A stretch of DNA of 64,000 nucleotides, taken from positions 211,578 through 275,577 of the forward strand of contig NZ_LQQA01000009.1 in assembly GCF_002101965.1 (NCBI RefSeq). Direction: 5' to 3'. The notes under the pieces are model-generated. The model did no database searches. It saw only the letters and a list, made by a program, of their open reading frames with translations, and had not been told where the DNA came from. Positions 52,499 to 61,863 of the stretch are shown one piece after another. This DNA comes from Mycolicibacterium wolinskyi. GTDB taxonomy: Bacteria > Actinomycetota > Actinomycetes > Mycobacteriales > Mycobacteriaceae. Position 1 is the first letter of the stretch. Each line of letters opens with the position of its first letter. The position numbers and the translations under genes are program-made.

Positions 52499-54706
52499 AT
52501 GACGAGAACCAATCAGCTCACCAACGCACGACTGCGGCCCGACCCGTCGGATATCCACCGGCTGGTGGCCGGCGAGCACCACGATCCCCATTCGGTGCTC
52601 GGCGCGCACGAATACGGCGACCACACCGTCATCCGCGCCTACCGGCCGCATGCGGCCAAGGTCGAGGCCGTGATCGGCGGAGAACGCTATCCGTTGCAGC
52701 ACGTCGAATCCGGACTGTTCGCGGTGGCCGTACCGTTCACCAACCTCGTCGACTACCGTCTCGAAGTCGGTTATCCCGGTGCGGAGGACACGATCCACAC
52801 CCATACGACGGCCGACGCCTACCGGTTCCTGCCGACGCTCGGCGAACTGGATCTGCACCTGTTCGCCGAGGGCCGCCACGAGCGGCTCTGGGAGATCCTG
52901 GGCGCGCACCCACGTACGTTCACGACGCCCGACGGCGTGGTCGAAGGCGTGTCGTTCGCGGTGTGGGCCCCGAATGCCAAGGGCGTCAGCCTGATCGGTG
53001 ATTTCAACCACTGGGACGGCAACGAGGCGCAGATGCGGGTGCTGGGCTCGTCGGGGGTCTGGGAGCTGTTCTGGCCGGGCTTTCCCGTCGACGGCCTCTA
53101 CAAGTTCCGCGTCCACGGCGCCGACGGGGCGGTCAGCGACCGCGCCGACCCGATGGCCTTCGCCACCGAGGTGCCGCCGCAGACCGCGTCGCGGGTCACC
53201 AGCAGTGCCTACACCTGGAACGACGACGACTGGATGACCCGCCGGGCCGGGCTCAACCCGGTGTTCGAGCCGATGAGCACCTACGAGGTGCACCTCATGT
53301 CGTGGCGGCCGGGGCTGAGCTACCGGCAGCTGGCCACCGAGCTCACCGAATACGTTGTGGAGCAAGGCTTCACCCACGTCGAATTGCTGCCGGTGGCCGA
53401 GCACCCGTTCGGCGGGTCGTGGGGCTACCAGGTCACGTCGTACTACGCACCGACGTCGCGGTTGGGCAGTCCCGACGACTTCCGCTATCTGGTCGATCAG
53501 CTGCACCAGGCCGGCATCGGGGTGATCGTCGACTGGGTGCCCGCCCACTTCCCGAAGGATGCCTGGGCATTGGGCCGATTCGAGGGGACGGCGCTCTACG
53601 AGCACTCCGACCCACGCCGCGGTGAACAACTCGACTGGGGCACCTACGTTTTCGACTTCGGCCGCCCCGAGGTGCGCAATTTCCTCGTCGCCAACGCGCT
53701 CTACTGGTTGCAGGAATACCACGTCGACGGACTGCGCGTGGACGCCGTCGCCTCCATGCTCTACCTCGACTACTCCCGCCCCGAAGGCGGGTGGACACCC
53801 AACATCCACGGCGGCCGCGAGAACCTCGAAGCCGTGCAGTTCCTGCAGGAGATGAACGCGACCGTACACAAGGTCGCACCGGGCATCGTCACCGTGGCCG
53901 AGGAATCCACCTCGTGGCCAGGCGTCACTCGCCCGACAAACCTTGGCGGCCTTGGCTTCTCGATGAAGTGGAACATGGGCTGGATGAACGACACGCTCGA
54001 CTACATCAGCCGCGATCCCGTGTACCGCAACTATCACCACCACGAGATGACGTTCTCGATGCTCTACGCGTTCAGCGAGAACTACGTGCTGCCGATCAGC
54101 CATGACGAGGTCGTGCACGGCAAGGGCACGCTGTGGGGCCGGATGCCCGGCGGAGATCACGAGAAGGCGGCCGGCCTGCGCAGCCTGCTCGCCTATCAAT
54201 GGGCGCATCCGGGCAAGCAGCTGCTGTTCATGGGCCAGGAGTTCGGACAGCGCGCCGAGTGGTCCGAGGAACGTGGGCTGGACTGGTTCCAGCTCGACGA
54301 GCAGGGCTTCTCCGGCGGCGTGCAGCGGCTGGTGCGCGACCTCAACGAGATCTACCGCAGCCACCCGGCGTTGTGGAGCCGCGACACGAGCCCGGAGGGG
54401 TACTCGTGGATCGACGCCAACGATTCGGCCAACAACGTGCTGAGCTTCCTGCGGTTCGGCAGCGACGGGTCAATGCTCGCGTGCGTCGTCAACTTCGCCG
54501 GAAGCGAGCACAGCCAGTACCGGCTCGGACTCCCCCATGCCGGGACCTGGCGCGAAGTGCTCAACACCGATGCCACGCTCTACAACGGCTCGGGGATCGG
54601 CAACCTGGGCGCGGTGGAGGCCACCGACGAACCGTGGCACGGCCGCCCGGCGTCGGCCGTGATGGTTCTGCCGCCGCTGGCGATGCTGTGGTTCGAGCCC
54701 GCGTAG
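52499..54706 (+). CDS. glgB: 1,4-alpha-glucan branching enzyme
   Basis: A 735-residue GH13_9 enzyme that makes alpha-1,6 branches in glycogen and the GlgE glucan. Two N-terminal CBM48-like domains (residues about 20-230; [20 protein letters not shown]) precede the catalytic barrel with [35 protein letters not shown] and [10 protein letters not shown]. It is co-transcribed with glgE. A large hairpin follows the stop codon and separates it from the convergent thioredoxin-like gene. Confidence 0.97.
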   Translation: MTRTNQLTNARLRPDPSDIHRLVAGEHHDPHSVLGAHEYGDHTVIRAYRPHAAKVEAVIGGERYPLQHVESGLFAVAVPFTNLVDYRLEVGYPGAEDTIHTHTTADAYRFLPTLGELDLHLFAEGRHERLWEILGAHPRTFTTPDGVVEGVSFAVWAPNAKGVSLIGDFNHWDGNEAQMRVLGSSGVWELFWPGFPVDGLYKFRVHGADGAVSDRADPMAFATEVPPQTASRVTSSAYTWNDDDWMTRRAGLNPVFEPMSTYEVHLMSWRPGLSYRQLATELTEYVVEQGFTHVELLPVAEHPFGGSWGYQVTSYYAPTSRLGSPDDFRYLVDQLHQAGIGVIVDWVPAHFPKDAWALGRFEGTALYEHSDPRRGEQLDWGTYVFDFGRPEVRNFLVANALYWLQEYHVDGLRVDAVASMLYLDYSRPEGGWTPNIHGGRENLEAVQFLQEMNATVHKVAPGIVTVAEESTSWPGVTRPTNLGGLGFSMKWNMGWMNDTLDYISRDPVYRNYHHHEMTFSMLYAFSENYVLPISHDEVVHGKGTLWGRMPGGDHEKAAGLRSLLAYQWAHPGKQLLFMGQEFGQRAEWSEERGLDWFQLDEQGFSGGVQRLVRDLNEIYRSHPALWSRDTSPEGYSWIDANDSANNVLSFLRFGSDGSMLACVVNFAGSEHSQYRLGLPHAGTWREVLNTDATLYNGSGIGNLGAVEATDEPWHGRPASAVMVLPPLAMLWFEPA

Positions 54707-54712
54707 TTTCCT

Positions 54713-54776
54713 CGCCGAGCAGGCGGAGAATCGCGTTACCGAACGCCGTTTGGTGCGACTCTGCGTCTGCTCGGCG
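54713..54776. terminator. Bidirectional hairpin between glgB and the thioredoxin-like gene
   Basis: CGCCGAGCAG (54713-54722) is exactly complementary to CTGCTCGGCG (54767-54776); inside, further partial pairing (AACG/CGTT) extends the structure. It fills the 75-nt space between two convergent stop codons and is flanked by TTTCCT and GGGAAA, so it can terminate both genes. It resembles GAGCAGACGC-type palindromes that recur between convergent mycobacterial genes. Confidence 0.6.
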
Positions 54777-54781
54777 GGAAA

Positions 54782-55675
54782 TCAGTACAGCGCGTTGGCG
54801 AGATTGCGCCGGCCTGCGACCACCTCGGGGTCGGTGGGGTCGAACAGCTCGAACAGCTCGATGAGCCGGGTCCGCACCGCGGTCCGCTCGTCGCCTGCCG
54901 TCCGCTTGACCAAGGCGATGAGCCGGTCGAACGCAGCACTGACCTGCTGCTGCAGAATCTCGACGTCGGCGGCCGCGAACGCGGCCTCGATGTCGCCCGG
55001 CGCGGCGTCGGCGACCGCGACCGCGTCGGGCCGCTGCGCGCTCGCGCGCTGCAGGAAGGCGATCTGGCGCACCGCGCCCTGTGCCTCGGTGTGATTGGGC
55101 TGGGCATCCAGGATCGCCTGGTACGCGTCGAGTGCGGCCGCGAAATTGCCCTCGTCCAGGTAGGCCCGTGCCTGCGCGACCGCGGGGTCGACTTCCTCGG
55201 TCTCGGCCTCACCGGATCCGGTCAGCTTGCCGGCGGTGGCCTCGAGCAGTGAATCGACCCAGCGCCGCAGCTGCTCGGCCGGCTGGGCGCCCTGGAAGCT
55301 CGCGATCGGCTGGCCCGCTGCGAGCGCGACCACGGTCGGCACGCCTTGGATGCCGAACATCTGGGCCACCCGCGGGGTGGTGTCGACGTTGACGACGGCG
55401 AGCGACCACTTGCCGCCGTCGGCCGCGGCGAAGCCGGCCAGCGTATCGCCGAGCTGGACGCTGGCGTCGCTGCGCGGCGACCACAGCAGCACCACCACGG
55501 GCACTTGGCTGGACCGAACAAGCACCTCGGCTTCGAAGTTGGCTTCGGTGACCTCGACTCCGCCCGGCCCGGCCGGTGCCGGACTGTCGCCGCCCGCGGC
55601 GGGCCGCTGCTTGAGTGCCGAGAGGTCAACCGCGCCGGCCAGCGCCGGGCCGATGGAAGGTCGTGGACGCGTCAC
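54782..55675 (-). CDS. Thioredoxin-like/TPR co-chaperone (CnoX/YbbN-like, Rv1324 homologue)
   Basis: A 297-residue cytosolic protein. The N-terminal thioredoxin fold (VPVVVLLWSPRSDASVQLGD ... FGIQGVPTVVALAAG) keeps the cis-proline, but the redox CxxC is replaced by SPRSDAS, so it cannot act as a disulfide reductase. The C-terminal half has TPR-like helices (ARAYLDEGNFAAALDAYQAI). E. coli YbbN/CnoX is a holdase that passes clients to GroEL; a similar role is plausible. GTG start at 55675. Confidence 0.88.
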   Translation of the reverse strand: MTRPRPSIGPALAGAVDLSALKQRPAAGGDSPAPAGPGGVEVTEANFEAEVLVRSSQVPVVVLLWSPRSDASVQLGDTLAGFAAADGGKWSLAVVNVDTTPRVAQMFGIQGVPTVVALAAGQPIASFQGAQPAEQLRRWVDSLLEATAGKLTGSGEAETEEVDPAVAQARAYLDEGNFAAALDAYQAILDAQPNHTEAQGAVRQIAFLQRASAQRPDAVAVADAAPGDIEAAFAAADVEILQQQVSAAFDRLIALVKRTAGDERTAVRTRLIELFELFDPTDPEVVAGRRNLANALY

Positions 55676-55688
55676 GCAGTCAAGTCTG

Positions 55689-56075
55689 TCACGTCGTTTC
55701 GGGTGCGGCCCGTCCCGGTTGCGCGGTCAACGAAGCGGCACCTGCCGAACCCGACGACGACCCCATTCGGGCCGTCCGATCAGCCCATATGATGAAGATC
55801 ACACTGCCCAATGGCACGATGCTCGCCAGCAACGCCAGGATCCAGGTGCCGATGCCCCACTTGTGGGCGATTCCGACGAGCAAGGCTGCCACTACGAATG
55901 CGATGAAGACGCCGCCGTGGATCGGTCCGAAGATCTTCACGCCGATCTCGGTACGCGGTGTGCCCAGGTATTTGAAATACATGCCGACCAGCAGGCCGGC
56001 CCAGCTGACGGCCTCGGCCAGGCCGATGAGCCGGAACCAGCCGGGGATCGAGCGCAGGTCAAAAGAGCTTGTCAT
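55689..56075 (-). CDS. DUF3817 membrane protein, second copy
   Basis: About 128 residues with three membrane segments (FRLIGLAEAVSWAGLLVGMY; HGGVFIAFVVAALLVGI; WILALLASIVPLGSVIFII) and a polar, Ala/Ser-rich tail. Related to the 120-residue DUF3817 protein at 33229-33591. ATG at 56075 is chosen (MTSSFDLRSIPGWFR); an ATG three codons upstream is also in frame. Function unknown. Confidence 0.85.
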   Translation of the reverse strand: MTSSFDLRSIPGWFRLIGLAEAVSWAGLLVGMYFKYLGTPRTEIGVKIFGPIHGGVFIAFVVAALLVGIAHKWGIGTWILALLASIVPLGSVIFIIWADRTARMGSSSGSAGAASLTAQPGRAAPETT

Positions 56076-56141
56076 GGGCGCCATTGTGCCCGACCCGCCG
56101 GCCAGCTACTACAGGCTGTCGTAAATGACGGGGCTTAGCTG

Positions 56142-57320
56142 TCAGCGACGCAGGACCAGTGCGTCACCCTGGCCACCGGCACCGCAGAGTGCCGCGACCG
56201 CGTAGCCCGAGCCCCGGCGGGCGAGTTCCAGCGCGGCGTGCAGGGTGATGCGGGCGCCCGACATGCCGATCGGGTGGCCGATCGCTATCGCACCGCCGTT
56301 GATGTTGACCTTCGCGGGATCCACACCGAGCTCCTGCGTCGATGCCAGCGAAACCGCGGCGAACGCCTCGTTGATCTCGATGACGTCGAGCTGATCGGTC
56401 GTGATGCCTTCCCGCGCGATCGCCTTCTTGATCGCGTTGGCGGGCTGCGACTGCAGCGTGGAATCGGGACCTGCCACCACCCCGTGGGCCCCGATCTCGC
56501 ACAGCCAGGTCAGGCCCAGCTCCTCGGCCTTGGCCTTGTTCATCACCACGACCGCGGCGGCACCGTCGGAGATCTGCGATGCCGACCCGGCCGTGATGGT
56601 GCCGTCCTTGCGGAACGCGGGCCGCAGGCCGGCCAGGGACTCAGCGGTGGTGTTGGCGCGTATGCCCTCGTCCTCGGCGAACTCGATCGGATCGCCCTTG
56701 CGCTGCGGAATGGAGACCGGCACGACCTCGTCGGCGTACACGCCGTCCTTCCATGCCGCGGCGGCCTTCTGGTGTGACTGTGCAGCGAACTCATCCTGCT
56801 GCGCGCGGGTGAACTTGTCGACGTCGTTGCGCTGCTCGGTGAGCGCACCCATGGGCTGGTCGGTGAAGACGTCGTGCAGCCCGTCGTAGGCCATGTGGTC
56901 GAGCACCGTGACATCGCCGTACTTGTAGCCCTCGCGGCTCTTCGGCAGCAGATGCGGAGCCTGGGTCATCGACTCCTGACCACCGGCCACGACAACGTCG
57001 AATTCGCCGGCGCGGATGAGCTGATCCGCCAGCGCGATGGCGTCGATGCCGGACAGGCACATCTTGTTGATGGTCAGCGACGGGACGTCCCAGCCGATAC
57101 CCGCGGCCACCGCGGCCTGCCGGGCCGGCATCTGGCCGGCGCCCGCCGTCAGCACCTGGCCCATGATCACGTACTCGACGAGCGAGGGATCGACATTGCC
57201 CTTCTCCAGAGCGCCCTTGATCGCGATCGCGCCCAGGTCACTGCCGGAGAAGTCCTTGAGCGAACCCATCAACTTGCCGACCGGGGTGCGGGCTCCGGCA
57301 ACGATTACCGAGGTCGTCAT
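56142..57320 (-). CDS. fadA4: Acetyl-CoA C-acetyltransferase (thiolase)
   Basis: A 393-residue thiolase. The acyl-accepting cysteine is in [12 protein letters not shown] (about residue 90), with NEAFAAVS, the histidine in [10 protein letters not shown], and the second cysteine in [15 protein letters not shown]. It condenses or cleaves acetoacetyl-CoA. ATG at 57320 follows GGAGG with six-nt spacing. Homologue of Rv1323 by context, divergent from the epimerase gene. Confidence 0.94.
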   Translation of the reverse strand: MTTSVIVAGARTPVGKLMGSLKDFSGSDLGAIAIKGALEKGNVDPSLVEYVIMGQVLTAGAGQMPARQAAVAAGIGWDVPSLTINKMCLSGIDAIALADQLIRAGEFDVVVAGGQESMTQAPHLLPKSREGYKYGDVTVLDHMAYDGLHDVFTDQPMGALTEQRNDVDKFTRAQQDEFAAQSHQKAAAAWKDGVYADEVVPVSIPQRKGDPIEFAEDEGIRANTTAESLAGLRPAFRKDGTITAGSASQISDGAAAVVVMNKAKAEELGLTWLCEIGAHGVVAGPDSTLQSQPANAIKKAIAREGITTDQLDVIEINEAFAAVSLASTQELGVDPAKVNINGGAIAIGHPIGMSGARITLHAALELARRGSGYAVAALCGAGGQGDALVLRR

Positions 57321-57403
57321 TTCCATCCTCCAACAGTTCTGTAACGGCCAGTGTGGCCGATCACACATGCATAAAAATCGCGGTATCAGGTTACCTTTAC
57401 GTT

Positions 57404-57880
57404 ATGACCACCGAGCACGTTGATGCCCGTCCAGCGCTCGCCAGCGCGCTGGTGACCGCGATCGACCATGTCGGCATCGCCGTGCCCGATCTCGACGTCG
57501 CGATCAAGTGGTACCACGATCATCTCGGCATGATCGTGCTGCATGAAGAGGTCAACGAGGAGCAGGGCGTGCGCGAGGCCATGCTTTCCGTGCGGGGCGC
57601 CCCGAAGGGCAGCGCTCAGATCCAGCTGATGTCGCCGCTGGACGAAACCTCGACGATCGCCAAGTTCATCGACAAGCGTGGCCCGGGCCTGCAGCAGCTC
57701 GCCTACCGCACGAGCGACATCGATGCCCTGTCAGAGCGGTTGCGCGCCGACGGTGTGCGCCTGCTCTACGACGCCCCCCGCAAGGGCACCGCGAACTCGC
57801 GGATCAACTTCATCCACCCCAAGGACACCGGCGGCGTGCTGGTCGAGCTCGTCGAGCCGGCTACCGATTCAGACCACTAA
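57404..57880 (+). CDS. Methylmalonyl-CoA epimerase
   Basis: A 158-residue glyoxalase-fold enzyme converting (S)- to (R)-methylmalonyl-CoA in propionate metabolism. The metal-binding residues lie in AIDHVGIAVPDL (His), GPGLQQLAYR and LVELVEP (Glu), and WYHDHLGM is the family loop. ATG at 57404. Divergent from the thiolase; homologue of Rv1322A by position. The true methylmalonyl-CoA mutase (mutAB) is not in this window. Confidence 0.92.
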   Translation: MTTEHVDARPALASALVTAIDHVGIAVPDLDVAIKWYHDHLGMIVLHEEVNEEQGVREAMLSVRGAPKGSAQIQLMSPLDETSTIAKFIDKRGPGLQQLAYRTSDIDALSERLRADGVRLLYDAPRKGTANSRINFIHPKDTGGVLVELVEPATDSDH

Positions 57881-57886
57881 GGCCCA

Positions 57887-58168
57887 CTAGGACCACCGGC
57901 GCGTCGGGCTGCGGTTGACCCGATTCGTCCAGCACGACGTGTGCCAGTGCCTGCGGTCGTCGACATCGCCGAGTTCCACCGGCAAGACCACCACATGCGC
58001 GACGCCCGAACGGATTTCGTGATCGCAGCCCGGGCAGCGATAGTTCTTGACCGCCCGCGCCGCGGTGACGATGCGCACCTCGTATTCGTAGCCGTCGGGC
58101 CCGATCTCGATACGGCGCGGCGGCGGTAACGGCGGCAGCCGCCGAGGTTCCCTGCGCCGACGAGACAT
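57887..58168 (-). CDS. Small zinc-binding-type protein coupled to nucS
   Basis: A 93-residue, very basic protein ([19 protein letters not shown]). A likely zinc site is formed by NYRCPGCDHEI and the later HWHTSCW (C-x2-C ... H-x2-C). Its ATG overlaps the nucS stop by one nucleotide (TGATG), so it is translated together with the mismatch endonuclease. No known domain beyond the metal site is recognised; a DNA-associated role is inference. Confidence 0.85.
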   Translation of the reverse strand: MSRRRREPRRLPPLPPPRRIEIGPDGYEYEVRIVTAARAVKNYRCPGCDHEIRSGVAHVVVLPVELGDVDDRRHWHTSCWTNRVNRSPTRRWS

Positions 58169-58851
58169 CAGAACAGCCGATACTCGTCGCTGTCCATGCC
58201 GCGCATCTGGTCATAATCCAAGGTGACGCAACGGATTCCGCGATCGGTGGCCAATGTGCGGGCCTGCGGCTTGATCTGCTGGGCGGCGAAGACGCCTGCG
58301 ACCGGGGCCAGCACGGTGTCGCGGTTGAGCAGCTCCAGGTAGCGGGTCAGCTGTTCGACACCGTCGATCTCGCCGCGGCGCTTGATCTCGACGGCCACCG
58401 AGCGGCCCAGCTCGTCACGGCACAACAGATCCACGGGCCCGATCGCGGTCGGATACTCGCGACGCACCAACGTGTAACCGGCACCGAGCAATTCGACGTG
58501 CTCGGCCAACAGCGCCTGCAGGTGCGCCTCGACGCCGTCCTTCACCAGCCCGGGGTCGACACCGAGCTCGTGGCTGGAGTCGTGTTCGACGTCCTCGACG
58601 GTGATGCGCAGTTGCTCGCCCGTCTTGTTCTCCACGACCCAGAGCGGATCTCCTGCATCGGTCTCCTGCTCGGTGACCCAGCACGGCGGACTCATCCAGT
58701 TCAGCGGCTTGTAGGCGCGGTCATCGGCATGCACGCTGACCGATCCGTCAGCTTTGAACAACAGCAGCCGGCGAGCCGACGGAAGGTGGGCGGTCAACCG
58801 CCCGACGTAGTCGACGGTGCACTGGGCTATGACAAGGCGCACCCGATCCAC
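58168..58851 (-). CDS. nucS: Mismatch-specific endonuclease NucS/EndoMS
   Basis: A 227-residue protein, full length. It is the core of the non-canonical mismatch repair of mycobacteria, which lack MutS/MutL. The N-terminal DNA-binding half is followed by the RecB-like nuclease core: [23 protein letters not shown] contains the D..ExK catalytic residues. The C-terminus DSDEYRLF ends in the hydrophobic tail that binds the beta sliding clamp in the family. Start ATG 58851; divergent from the cyclase gene with 37 nt between. Confidence 0.96.
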   Translation of the reverse strand: MDRVRLVIAQCTVDYVGRLTAHLPSARRLLLFKADGSVSVHADDRAYKPLNWMSPPCWVTEQETDAGDPLWVVENKTGEQLRITVEDVEHDSSHELGVDPGLVKDGVEAHLQALLAEHVELLGAGYTLVRREYPTAIGPVDLLCRDELGRSVAVEIKRRGEIDGVEQLTRYLELLNRDTVLAPVAGVFAAQQIKPQARTLATDRGIRCVTLDYDQMRGMDSDEYRLF

Positions 58852-58888
58852 CTTAAGGGCACCACCGACGAACTAGGCTGAGGCGACA

Positions 58889-60496
58889 ATGAACGCCGAT
58901 AAATCGGTCGCGCGGCGGCTGGGCCGGGTGCTGGAGACCGTCACCCGGCAGAGCAGCAAGCTTCCGTCCACGACCCCGGAATACGGCTCATGGGTGCTGG
59001 GGCGGGTTTCCGAAAGCCAGCCCAGACGGCGGATCCGCATTCAGCTGATCCTGACGACGTTCGTGATCGTCGCCAATCTGCTCGGCATCGGTGTGTCGTT
59101 GCTCGTGGTCACGCTGACCTTCCCCTCGCCCGAGGTGTTCGCGCCGGGCGCCCTCTGGATCACCTTCGGCGTCGCGCCCGCCTACATCGTGCTGGCGCTG
59201 ATCGTCGGCGTCTTCTGGGCCACCAGCAGGGTGATCAACAGCGTGCGCTGGGCCATCGAGGAGCGCACGCCGACTCAGGAGGATCAGCGCAACACGTTCT
59301 TTGCTCCGTTGCGGCTCACCCGGGTGTTGCTCGTGCTGTGGGCGATCGGCACGGCTCTGCTCACCACGCTCTACGGTCTGGTCGACACCAACTACATTCC
59401 GAAGTTCCTGTTGGGCATCAGCTTTCCGGGAATCGTCGTGTCAACGAGCTGCTTCCTGTTCACCGAGTTCGCCCTGCGACCGGTGGCCGCACAGGCGCTG
59501 GAGGCGGGCCCGCCACCGATGCGGTTCGCGCCGGGAATCATGGGCCGCACGATGATGGTGTGGGCGCTCGGTTCTGGTGTGCCGGTGCTCGGAATCCTGT
59601 TGGCCGCCATCTTCGCGTTGACCCTGGAGAACCTCACCCCCACCCAGTTCGCGTTCGCGGTGATCACCTTGGCGGTGTTCGCGCTGGTGTTCGGGTTCAT
59701 CCTGATGTGGATTCTGTCGTGGCTGACGGCCACCCCGATCCGAGTCGTGCGTGCGGCGCTCAACCGAGTCGAGCAGGGCGATCTGAACACCAATCTGGTG
59801 GTGTTCGACGGCACCGAACTCGGCCAGCTGCAGCGTGGGTTCAACTCCATGGTGCACGGGCTGCGCGAGCGCGAGCGGGTACGCGATCTGTTCGGCCGCC
59901 ATGTCGGCCGTGAGGTCGCCGCGCTGGCAGAGAAGGAAAGGCCCGTGCTCGGCGGCGAAGAACGCCATGCGGCAGTCATTTTCGTCGACGTCATCGGTTC
60001 GACCCAACTGGTGACGAGCCGGCCCGCGGTCGAGGTGGTCGCGCTGCTCAACCGGTTCTTCGCCGTGATCGTCGACGAGGTCGACCGCCACCGCGGGCTG
60101 GTCAACAAATTCGAGGGCGACGCCGTGCTGGCGGTGTTCGGCGCGCCGGCTTCGCTGGAGAACGCCGAGGACGAGGCGCTTGCGGCGGCCAGGGCGATCG
60201 CCGCGCGGCTGCGCACCGAGGTGCCTGAACTCGACGCGGGCATCGGGGTGGCGGCCGGTCAGGTGGTGGCCGGCAATGTCGGCGCCAAGCAGCGCTTCGA
60301 ATACACCGTGATCGGCGAGCCCGTCAACGAGGCGGCCAGACTGTGCGAGTTCGCCAAATCGGTGCCGGGCCATCTGGTCGCCTCGTCGGACACCATTGCC
60401 CATGCCACCGAAACCGAAAGCACCCATTGGACATTCGGTGAAACGGTGACGCTCCGCGGGCTCGATGAGCCGACCCGCATCGCGGTGCCGGTCTAG
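58889..60496 (+). CDS. Membrane-bound class III adenylate cyclase with HAMP domain
   Basis: A 535-residue protein. Six membrane helices (about residues 50-290) lead into a HAMP linker (TPIRVVRAALNRVEQGDL) and the catalytic domain with FVDVIGSTQL (metal Asp), NKFEGDAVLAVFGAP (Lys and second Asp), and YTVIGEPVNEAARL (Asn and Arg of the transition state). It should make cAMP. M. tuberculosis has three paralogues here (Rv1318c-Rv1320c) and this window only one. Confidence 0.94.
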   Translation: MNADKSVARRLGRVLETVTRQSSKLPSTTPEYGSWVLGRVSESQPRRRIRIQLILTTFVIVANLLGIGVSLLVVTLTFPSPEVFAPGALWITFGVAPAYIVLALIVGVFWATSRVINSVRWAIEERTPTQEDQRNTFFAPLRLTRVLLVLWAIGTALLTTLYGLVDTNYIPKFLLGISFPGIVVSTSCFLFTEFALRPVAAQALEAGPPPMRFAPGIMGRTMMVWALGSGVPVLGILLAAIFALTLENLTPTQFAFAVITLAVFALVFGFILMWILSWLTATPIRVVRAALNRVEQGDLNTNLVVFDGTELGQLQRGFNSMVHGLRERERVRDLFGRHVGREVAALAEKERPVLGGEERHAAVIFVDVIGSTQLVTSRPAVEVVALLNRFFAVIVDEVDRHRGLVNKFEGDAVLAVFGAPASLENAEDEALAAARAIAARLRTEVPELDAGIGVAAGQVVAGNVGAKQRFEYTVIGEPVNEAARLCEFAKSVPGHLVASSDTIAHATETESTHWTFGETVTLRGLDEPTRIAVPV

Positions 60497-61776
60497 CCGC
60501 TGAGCAACTGCCGCGCGGCGGCGACGGCATCGTCGACCGTCCGGAACACGACGGCGTCGTAGTCGCCGCGTCGTTCGGCGGGCACCACCCGTCCGTCGGG
60601 GTCGACGAGGTAGCCCTCCTTGCCGTCCTCGGCGAGGCCGGCCCGCATGCCGGTGAGCATGTCGCGGGCCGTGTCGTTGATGTCGTCAACCCTGGTGCCG
60701 TCCAGGATCGCGACGTCGAAGCCCGCGCTTTCGCGTGCGGCCGTGCGCAGCACCTGCTCGGCGCCCGCGAACAACAGGTCGCCTTGGATCTCGTACACGC
60801 GGATGCGTGGGCCTGCGTCGTAGACCGCTCGCAGCGTCGCCGAGGTCTCGCGGCCGACCGTGAGGAAATGCAGCCCCAGCCTCGTCGACAGGCTGCGGCA
60901 TACCTCGACCCCGCGCACGCTGTTGCCCTTGGCGTCCAGACGCGGTGAGTAGACACCGATTCCGAGTTGCCCCGGCAGCACCGCGGCGATACCGCCGCCC
61001 ACCCCGCTCTTGGCGGGCATACCGACGGCACTGACCCAGTCTCCTGCCGCGTCGTACATGCCACACGTGACCATCACGCTGAGCGTGCGCCGTACCACCT
61101 GCCCGTCGGTGACTCGCCGCCCCGTCAACGGGTTCAGCCCGCCACGGGCCAGCGTGGCGGCCATCCGGGCCAGGTCCGTACTGGTGACCTTGATCGAGCA
61201 CTGCCGGAAGTACACGTCGAGCACCTCGTCGGGATCGCCCTGAAGTGCGCCGAAGCTGGTCAGCATGTACGCGATCGCCCGATTGCGGTTGCCGGTCGCC
61301 TTCTCGGAGGCATACACGTCGAAGTCGACGTCGAGCCGCCGCCCGGCACATGCCGAGTAGAACTCGTGGATTCGGTTGAACCGTTCGTCGGGCGTGGCAC
61401 CGGGCACCAGCGACACCGCGGCGATGGCTCCCGCGTTGATCATCGGGTTCTTGGGCGTCTTGGTGGTCTTGTCGACGCTGATCTCGTTGAAGGCCTCCCC
61501 CGTCGGTTCGACGCCGATTCGGGCATCGACCGCCCGCTCGCCGATCTGGTCGAGCGCAAGCGCATAGGTGAACGGCTTGGATATCGACTGGATGGTGAAT
61601 TCGGCTGCGGTGTCGCCGGATTCGTAGACGAAACCGTCTGACGACGACAACGTCACACCGAAACCATCCGGATCGACGGTGGCGAGTTCGGGGATATAGT
61701 CCGCAAGCGCACCCTCGCGCAGGGCCACGTGCTCGGCACAGATCTGATCCAGGTACCGCTGCACCAGGTCGGCCAC
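60493..61776 (-). CDS. glsA: Glutaminase A with C-terminal STAS domain
   Basis: About 427 residues. Residues 1-305 form the beta-lactamase-like glutaminase: catalytic Ser-Lys in TIQSISKPFTYAL, INAGAIA, the Asn/Tyr residues in NRAIAYML, and GMPAKSGVGGGI. Residues about 320-427 are a STAS domain (RVYEIQGDLLFAGAEQVL; VAILDGTRVDDIND), as in some bacterial glutaminases where it may control oligomer formation. It deamidates glutamine to glutamate and ammonia. GTG at 61776 is chosen. Its stop overlaps the cyclase stop region by 4 nt tail-to-tail. Confidence 0.93.
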   Translation of the reverse strand: MADLVQRYLDQICAEHVALREGALADYIPELATVDPDGFGVTLSSSDGFVYESGDTAAEFTIQSISKPFTYALALDQIGERAVDARIGVEPTGEAFNEISVDKTTKTPKNPMINAGAIAAVSLVPGATPDERFNRIHEFYSACAGRRLDVDFDVYASEKATGNRNRAIAYMLTSFGALQGDPDEVLDVYFRQCSIKVTSTDLARMAATLARGGLNPLTGRRVTDGQVVRRTLSVMVTCGMYDAAGDWVSAVGMPAKSGVGGGIAAVLPGQLGIGVYSPRLDAKGNSVRGVEVCRSLSTRLGLHFLTVGRETSATLRAVYDAGPRIRVYEIQGDLLFAGAEQVLRTAARESAGFDVAILDGTRVDDINDTARDMLTGMRAGLAEDGKEGYLVDPDGRVVPAERRGDYDAVVFRTVDDAVAAARQLLSG

Positions 61777-61863
61777 GGTCTGCAGTGTAGCCCGGGCTGG
61801 TCCTGCGACGACGATGTCGGTTTTCCGCCAGTGATGTCGGTGCATCCGTGTAAACGTGGACGC

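Noticed and set aside
52361..54364. A 667-codon open frame on the minus strand opposite glgE/glgB
   Set aside because: It is antisense to two clearly recognised enzymes and lacks any coherent domain; composition is that of a shadow frame.
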